A stretch of 42,654 nucleotides of DNA, taken from contig CALEPS010000125.1 in NCBI GenBank assembly GCA_937910305.1, positions 1-42,654 of the forward strand, given 5' to 3'. Source of the DNA: an uncultured Bacteroidales bacterium. Its GTDB lineage: Bacteria > Bacteroidota > Bacteroidia > Bacteroidales > Paludibacteraceae. The position numbers were made by a program, and so were the translations under genes. Positions within the stretch are counted from its first letter, which is position 1. Every line of letters begins with the position of its first letter. The notes below the pieces were generated by a model. The model had not been told where the DNA came from. It searched no databases and worked only from the letters and a program-made list of their open reading frames with translations. Shown piece after piece: positions 41,567 through 42,654 of this stretch.

Positions 41567-41696
41567 CTGCTTGCACTAATACTCGCACGACTGCGCGCTC
41601 TGCGCTTGTATAGTGCTACGTATTGTGCCACTTTTTTGAAAAGCGGTGAAGTGAACCATTTTTCTCGAGCGAAGCTCTCTCGATCAAAAGCGGGTG

Positions 41697-41728
41697 CAAA
41701 GGTACTGCTTTTTTCTGACATGACCAAA
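41697..41728 (-). promoter_or_regulatory. promoter of tRNA-Lys
   Basis: TTTG (41725-41728) and TACCTTTG (41697-41704) on the minus strand with a 20-nt spacer. The leader to the tRNA is about 120 nt long and I recognise nothing else in it. No GTACGTA box lies upstream. Confidence 0.75.
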
Positions 41729-41732
41729 TATT

Positions 41733-41764
41733 TTTCAAAAAAAATGCATCTAAGGGTGCATTTT
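41733..41764 (-). terminator. Rho-independent terminator of the nucleotidyltransferase gene
   Basis: On the minus strand AAAATGCA (41757-41764) pairs with TGCATTTT (41741-41748) around an 8-nt loop and runs into a long T stretch. It lies directly after the stop of the gene ending at 41768. Confidence 0.85.
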
Positions 41765-41767
41765 CTT

Positions 41768-42559
41768 TTATTGCAGGCTCTCTGCGAAAAGCTCTGCTTC
41801 TGTTATTTGGTCTATTTTGCCGACATCCATCATCCTGTAGTTCTGCGGCACATAGGCATGCAGAGGCACTTCCTCCATGATGTCCAGATAAAAAGGTATC
41901 AGCGAGAATTTAGTCTCCTCCATCTGCTGCAAACGGGAAAGAACGTCCTCATTAAGAATCTGCATGCCGGAGAACGCAAGATGGCGAAGCCTACCTCCGG
42001 AAGTTCTACGACCGTCCTCAGGACGCTCGATCGAGCGGAGCTCTTCACCCTGAAGGGAAGAGGGCTTCATTTCGCCCGTAGCGATATTAGTCCATCCGCG
42101 TAAGTAGTTCTGCTCGTCAAACAGAAGATAGCGCTGCGTTTGGCGTTCGCTGACCACCAGTTGGGAAACGCCGGTCTCTTCATAGTGCGCCACAAGCGCC
42201 TTGATATCAATATTAGATAGGATATCTACATTACATGCCAGAACCGGACCATTGCCCATGAGAGATCCCGCTTTCCGCAGTCCTCCGCCGGTATCCAAGA
42301 GGCAATCGCGTTCGTCCGAGATGGTGATATGTGTTCCCCAACCGTCATTGGCACGGACGGCATCGATAATCATGTCCGGAAAATGATGGACGTTCACAAC
42401 GATATCGGTTATTCCCGCCTCGCGCAGTTTCTCCACCTGCCATTGCAACAGGCTTTTTCCCGCCAGCGGCACAAGCGCCTTGGGCATCGTATCAGTGAGC
42501 GGTTTGAGGCGTGTGCCAAGCCCCGCGGAAAAAATAAAAGCAATTTTACATTTTCTCAT
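41768..42559 (-). CDS. sugar-1-phosphate nucleotidyltransferase (MurU/NTP_transferase-like) with a repeat-derived insertion
   Basis: A 263-residue cytosolic enzyme of the NTP_transferase family. The nucleotide-binding signature is 'FSAGLGTRLKPLTDTMPKAL' and the metal/product site follows in 'VLACNVDILSNID'. It transfers a nucleotide to a sugar-1-phosphate and resembles MurNAc-1-phosphate uridylyltransferase (MurU) or mannose-1-phosphate guanylyltransferases. Residues ~164-193, between 'GWTNIATGE' and 'LAFSGMQIL', are an extra segment ('KPSSLQGEELRSIERPEDGR' and more) where relatives have a short turn. It is encoded by palindromic DNA. It follows the gene ending at 42572 by about 12 nt and ends in a clear terminator. 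The sugar substrate cannot be told from sequence alone. Confidence 0.88.
   Translation of the reverse strand: MRKCKIAFIFSAGLGTRLKPLTDTMPKALVPLAGKSLLQWQVEKLREAGITDIVVNVHHFPDMIIDAVRANDGWGTHITISDERDCLLDTGGGLRKAGSLMGNGPVLACNVDILSNIDIKALVAHYEETGVSQLVVSERQTQRYLLFDEQNYLRGWTNIATGEMKPSSLQGEELRSIERPEDGRRTSGGRLRHLAFSGMQILNEDVLSRLQQMEETKFSLIPFYLDIMEEVPLHAYVPQNYRMMDVGKIDQITEAELFAESLQ
42010..42065. repeat. palindrome-rich insertion within the nucleotidyltransferase gene
   Basis: CGTCCTCAGGACG (42013-42025), the perfect palindrome CGCTCGATCGAGCG (42024-42037), GAGCGGAGCTC and CTTCACCCTGAAGGGAAG lie side by side. The last resembles the CCCCCTGAAGGGGG element of the array at 30901-31140. The segment is in frame. 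Confidence 0.7.
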
Positions 42560-42571
42560 TTGTTCATTTCC

Positions 42572-42654
42572 TCATTTATTCAGCCATTTGTCTATTCCTC
42601 TTTCTCTATGGATGAGATGGATGCGGACGGGGTATTTGTCCTTGAGGTGCTGCG
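42572..42654 (-). CDS. 3' end of a gene co-transcribed with the nucleotidyltransferase (partial)
   Basis: The frame enters from the right edge and ends at TGA 42572-42574. The visible residues are HLKDKYPVRIHLIHRE, RGIDKWLNK. In Bacteroidetes, MurU-like genes often follow a sugar kinase or phosphotransferase/RapZ-type gene, and this C-terminus would fit, but only 27 codons are seen. The stop lies in a run of AAATGAG/AAATGAAC-like units that also covers the gap to the next start. Identity uncertain. Confidence 0.5.
   Translation of the reverse strand, partial: QHLKDKYPVRIHLIHRERGIDKWLNK

Overview
The window is almost entirely bacterial DNA of the Bacteroidetes (probable Bacteroidales) type. 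The evidence is a SusC/SusD pair, lipoprotein signal peptides, a DUF6377-type regulator, a type IX secretion-like C-terminus, and many promoters of the form (T/C)TTG - 20 nt - TAnnTTTG. The exception is roughly the first 835 bases. These are AT-rich and encode the end of an ELM2/SANT-like protein, a eukaryotic chromatin-factor architecture. They are joined in frame to a truncated GH81 glucanase, which most likely marks a chimeric join.

From about 835 to 19362, on the minus strand, lies one long operon for beta-1,3-glucan use. Its order is susC, susD, a Big2-type surface lipoprotein, a GH128 endo-beta-1,3-glucanase, a CBM-GH16 enzyme, a second Big2 lipoprotein, a Big2-GH16 lipoprotein, a GH16 lipoprotein, a GPH-type sugar:cation symporter, a cytosolic GH94-clan (GH149/GH161-like) phosphorylase and GH81. 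The implied pathway is surface binding and endo-cleavage (GH16, GH128, GH81), import through SusCD, inner-membrane import by the symporter, and intracellular phosphorolysis to glucose-1-phosphate. No exo-acting GH3, GH17 or GH30 enzyme is seen.

From 19661 to 29564 and from 31494 to 36849 lie very large exported non-enzymatic proteins. They are built from discoidin (CBM32-like), FN3, CBM26-like and recurring uncharacterised sandwich modules. One is split by a single-base frameshift and one has a G8 tract in its N-terminal coding region. Between them are a FatA-type acyl-ACP thioesterase and a 0.65-kb gene-free stretch full of tandem and palindromic repeats. Small proteins of 130 and 48 residues follow two of the large genes. 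A YghZ-like aldo/keto reductase begins the last of these operons.

The most striking unnamed signal is regulatory. The four minus-strand operons starting at 19362, 22207, 29564 and 37819 share one promoter layout. A -7 box and a -33 box are spaced exactly 20 nt apart, an AAAGTACGTA-like box lies 48-49 nt upstream of the -7 box, and a second box lies further upstream (114-115 nt in three, 126 nt in one). The FatA and tRNA promoters in the same window lack these boxes, so the four operons look like one regulon. On the plus strand, a CotH-kinase surface protein and a membrane-bound DUF6377 regulator are a possible sensor/regulator for it.

The right end holds tRNA-Lys(CTT), a sugar-1-phosphate nucleotidyltransferase carrying a palindrome-rich in-frame insertion, and the 3' end of one more gene. 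Short tandem repeats (periods 7, 8, 10, 11, 15) and palindromic elements recur throughout, inside coding regions, at stop codons and between genes.
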